From NCBI GenBank assembly GCA_018830205.1, contig JAHJSX010000140.1, positions 1 through 12,604 on the forward strand: DNA of 12,604 bases, read 5' to 3'. Below, one piece after another: positions 11,996-12,604 of this stretch. The notes under the pieces were generated by a model. It saw nothing but the letters and a program-made list of their open reading frames with translations, had not been told where the DNA came from and did no database searches. The DNA comes from an archaeon (GTDB lineage Archaea; Hydrothermarchaeota; Hydrothermarchaeia; Hydrothermarchaeales; Hydrothermarchaeaceae). A program made the translations under genes and the position numbers. The first letter of the stretch is position 1. Each line of letters opens with the position of its first letter.

Positions 11996-12604
11996 AAATC
12001 GATGACATTATTTCAAAAATAGAGCCGCTTGATGCCGATGCCATGAAGCATGCTCGCGAGAGGCAGGACTCCCTTACAAAACCGCAGGGGAGCATGGGAT
12101 TTTTGGAGGAGCTCTCCATTAAGATAGCAGGGATAAAAGGTGACCAACTCCCAAAAATTAATGAGAAAGTAATAATCACGATGGCCAGCGACCATGGGGT
12201 TACCGACGAAGGCGTGAGCGCTTATCCAAAAGAGGTAACACCTCAGATGGTACTGAATTTCCTGAATGGCGGCGCTGGAATTAATGTCATTGCCAGACAC
12301 GTTGGTGCAAGAGTTGTAGTCGTGGACATGGGCGTTGCGGGAGATATCCCAACCAATCCCGACTTAATCTCAAAAAAGATTGCACCGGGAACAAAAAACA
12401 TGACGAAAGGCCCGGCCATGACAAAAGAAGAAGCAGAGCAGTCCATAATGACCGGTTTTGAAATTGCCCAGAGCGAAATACAAAAAGGAGCAGACATAAT
12501 AGGCACAGGGGACATGGGCATAGGCAACACAACGCCAAGCAGCGCGATTGCTGCTGTGGTCACTGGAGCAGAGATTCGAGACTTAACGGGCAGGGGCACA
12601 GGCA
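11992..12604 (+). CDS. cobT: Nicotinate-nucleotide:dimethylbenzimidazole phosphoribosyltransferase CobT (partial, cut at right edge)
   Basis: The first 204 codons are present of what is usually about 350. CobT transfers phosphoribose from nicotinate mononucleotide to a lower-ligand base (5,6-dimethylbenzimidazole or a related benzimidazole), giving the alpha-ribotide for cobamide assembly. The sequence follows the bacterial-type family closely: RQDSLTKPQGSMGFLEEL, ITMASDHGVTDEGVSAYP, EVTPQMVLNFLNGGAGINV, then GTGDMGIGNTTPSSAIAA and GRGTG at the edge. The C-terminal catalytic glutamate of the family is beyond the window. AGGAAG 5 nt upstream of the ATG and the 4-base overlap with the preceding gene fix the start and imply co-translation. 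Confidence 0.93.
   Translation, partial: MKIDDIISKIEPLDADAMKHARERQDSLTKPQGSMGFLEELSIKIAGIKGDQLPKINEKVIITMASDHGVTDEGVSAYPKEVTPQMVLNFLNGGAGINVIARHVGARVVVVDMGVAGDIPTNPDLISKKIAPGTKNMTKGPAMTKEEAEQSIMTGFEIAQSEIQKGADIIGTGDMGIGNTTPSSAIAAVVTGAEIRDLTGRGTG

Noticed and set aside
1..12604. tRNA, rRNA, CRISPR arrays, insertion sequences, integrase genes or defence systems
   Set aside because: None was seen on either strand; apart from the short regulatory repeats listed, there are no regularly spaced repeats or transposase-like frames.

Overview
The window is archaeal. It carries NMD3 and DUF424, the HdrA and MvhD proteins of the heterodisulfide-reductase system, archaeal-type phosphoglycolate phosphatase and NikR. 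It also has a surface protein with PGF-pre-PGF-like and CGP-CTERM-like parts, TATA boxes 25-29 nt upstream of start codons, and ATGA gene overlaps. Hdr genes with nickel and cobamide uptake genes point to a methanogen or an anaerobic methane/alkane oxidiser or relative (Methanosarcinales-like or Archaeoglobus-like Halobacteriota). The species cannot be fixed from this sequence.

Layout. 1-255 is AT-rich and gene-free, with a 33-nt imperfect palindrome at its left edge. 256-1830 holds a small membrane ORF, then DUF424 and NMD3 in a translation/ribosome-maturation operon. 1879-4241 holds hdrA-mvhD with an ATGA overlap and no hdrBC or hydrogenase genes beside it. The 169-bp gap that follows is not empty: on the minus strand it holds a TATA box, a Shine-Dalgarno sequence and a 38-codon TTG-started ORF. 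At 4411-6489, phosphoglycolate phosphatase (-) and a type II/IV secretion-family ATPase (+) diverge from one apparently shared TATA box. At 6486-8099 (-) there is a nickel cassette, nikR then a NicO-like permease, followed by an ArsR-like regulator under its own palindromic operator. From 8217 to the right edge (+) is a cobamide salvage block: lipoprotein BtuF and CbiZ, then a large C-terminally anchored BtuF-like protein and CobT, which is cut by the window edge.

How it works together. The right half looks like a cofactor-metal island. Nickel uptake is under NikR; corrinoids are captured by two BtuF-type proteins, trimmed to cobyric acid by CbiZ and rebuilt with a lower base activated by CobT. 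The ArsR-like regulator ends in a domain resembling DUF4430/transcobalamin C-terminal domains, so it could be a ligand sensor for this block; this is inference. Candidate operators are visible. A GTAATACTATT element recurs at the nikR and nicO promoters, and at nikR it forms part of a GTATTA-N16-TAATAC dyad around the TATA box. A CTAACAnTTGTnATC element sits upstream of both btuF-type genes. A perfect 16-bp palindrome lies between the TATA box and start of the ArsR gene.

Start codons were re-chosen for five genes (hdrA, the ATPase, the ArsR-like gene, btuF, cbiZ) from Shine-Dalgarno or TATA-box position. The genes split into those with a Shine-Dalgarno sequence (mostly operon-internal) and promoter-proximal ones that look leaderless.
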